Assembly (NCBI RefSeq): GCF_905171775.1
Contig: NC_053492.1
Span: 182,912,278-182,976,277, forward strand
Length of the DNA: 64,000 nt
Reading direction: 5' to 3'
DNA from: Rana temporaria
Taxonomy: Eukaryota > Chordata > Amphibia > Anura > Ranidae
This document shows, in pieces, positions 63,965 through 64,000 of the stretch. The notes beneath the pieces are model-generated. The model was given only the letters and a program-made list of their open reading frames with translations. It was not told where the DNA came from and searched no databases. Position 1 is the stretch's first letter. Each line of letters begins with the position of its first letter. A program made the translations under genes and the position numbers.

Positions 63965-64000
63965 GATTAAAGGATCACTAAAGGAAAACATTTTTTTTGC
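63965..64000. repeat. Start of a further repeat at the window edge
   Basis: 'gtgattaaaggatcactaaa' resembles the left terminus of family B at 17,852 ('ctttaaaggaacactaaag'). The window ends within it. Confidence 0.4.

Overview
The window looks like nuclear DNA of a vertebrate, most probably a ranid (true) frog. One intact gene is present: a beta-1,3-N-acetylglucosaminyltransferase 5 (B3GNT5) coding exon at 25,238-26,374 (+), whose predicted 378 residues match the usual length of the vertebrate enzyme. Almost everything else that can be recognised is transposable-element DNA. The frog assignment is an inference. It rests on the protein, on tRNA-type and 5S-type Pol III sequences, on DIRS, Penelope-like and Tc1 elements together, and on short palindromic repeat families (ends such as ttaaagcgg..., gtacacacgatcg..., ccacttaa...) that I associate with ranid genomes. 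No prokaryotic operons, CRISPR arrays or functional rRNA genes were seen.

Layout. 0-9.5 kb: stacked non-autonomous DNA elements, including a complete hAT-type element with 8-bp target duplication (4,459-4,852), then a minisatellite split by a probable solo LTR (7,640-8,336). 9.5-13.1 kb: a 5'-truncated Penelope-like retroelement with decayed reverse transcriptase and GIY-YIG endonuclease, flanked by a 15-bp direct repeat and itself carrying a Harbinger-like MITE. 13.4-17.2 kb: palindromic MITEs and a near-perfect 746-bp palindrome inside an 851-bp insertion with a 14-bp target duplication. 17.9-23.5 kb: a DIRS-type tyrosine-recombinase retrotransposon with inverted terminal repeats and an internal complementary region; it carries a tRNA-derived SINE, a second tRNA-like sequence and a 5S rRNA-like sequence. 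24.8-31.4 kb: the B3GNT5 coding exon, its splice acceptor and probable 3' UTR, invaded by two adjacent Harbinger-like MITEs and a hAT element.

31.7-39.3 kb: scattered MITEs and unrecognised, possibly intergenic sequence. 39.3-44.2 kb: a Tc1 element split by a 3.3-kb hAT-type element with perfect 8-bp target duplication; the hAT contains a palindromic MITE and two minisatellites. 45-58.6 kb: minisatellite, L2-type LINE 3' ends (one nested inside another repeat), several decayed Tc1 elements, one split by a 733-bp MITE, and two palindromic MITEs. 59.4-61.7 kb: a long foldback (inverted repeat) whose arms were later hit by three different MITEs with recognisable target duplications. 61.7-64 kb: further MITEs, again nested.

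The nesting gives relative ages: Tc1 elements and the abundant short repeat families are usually hosts, while hAT and Harbinger-type MITEs are usually the later insertions. Apart from B3GNT5, none of the elements retains an evidently intact coding capacity, so their mobility would depend on enzymes encoded elsewhere.
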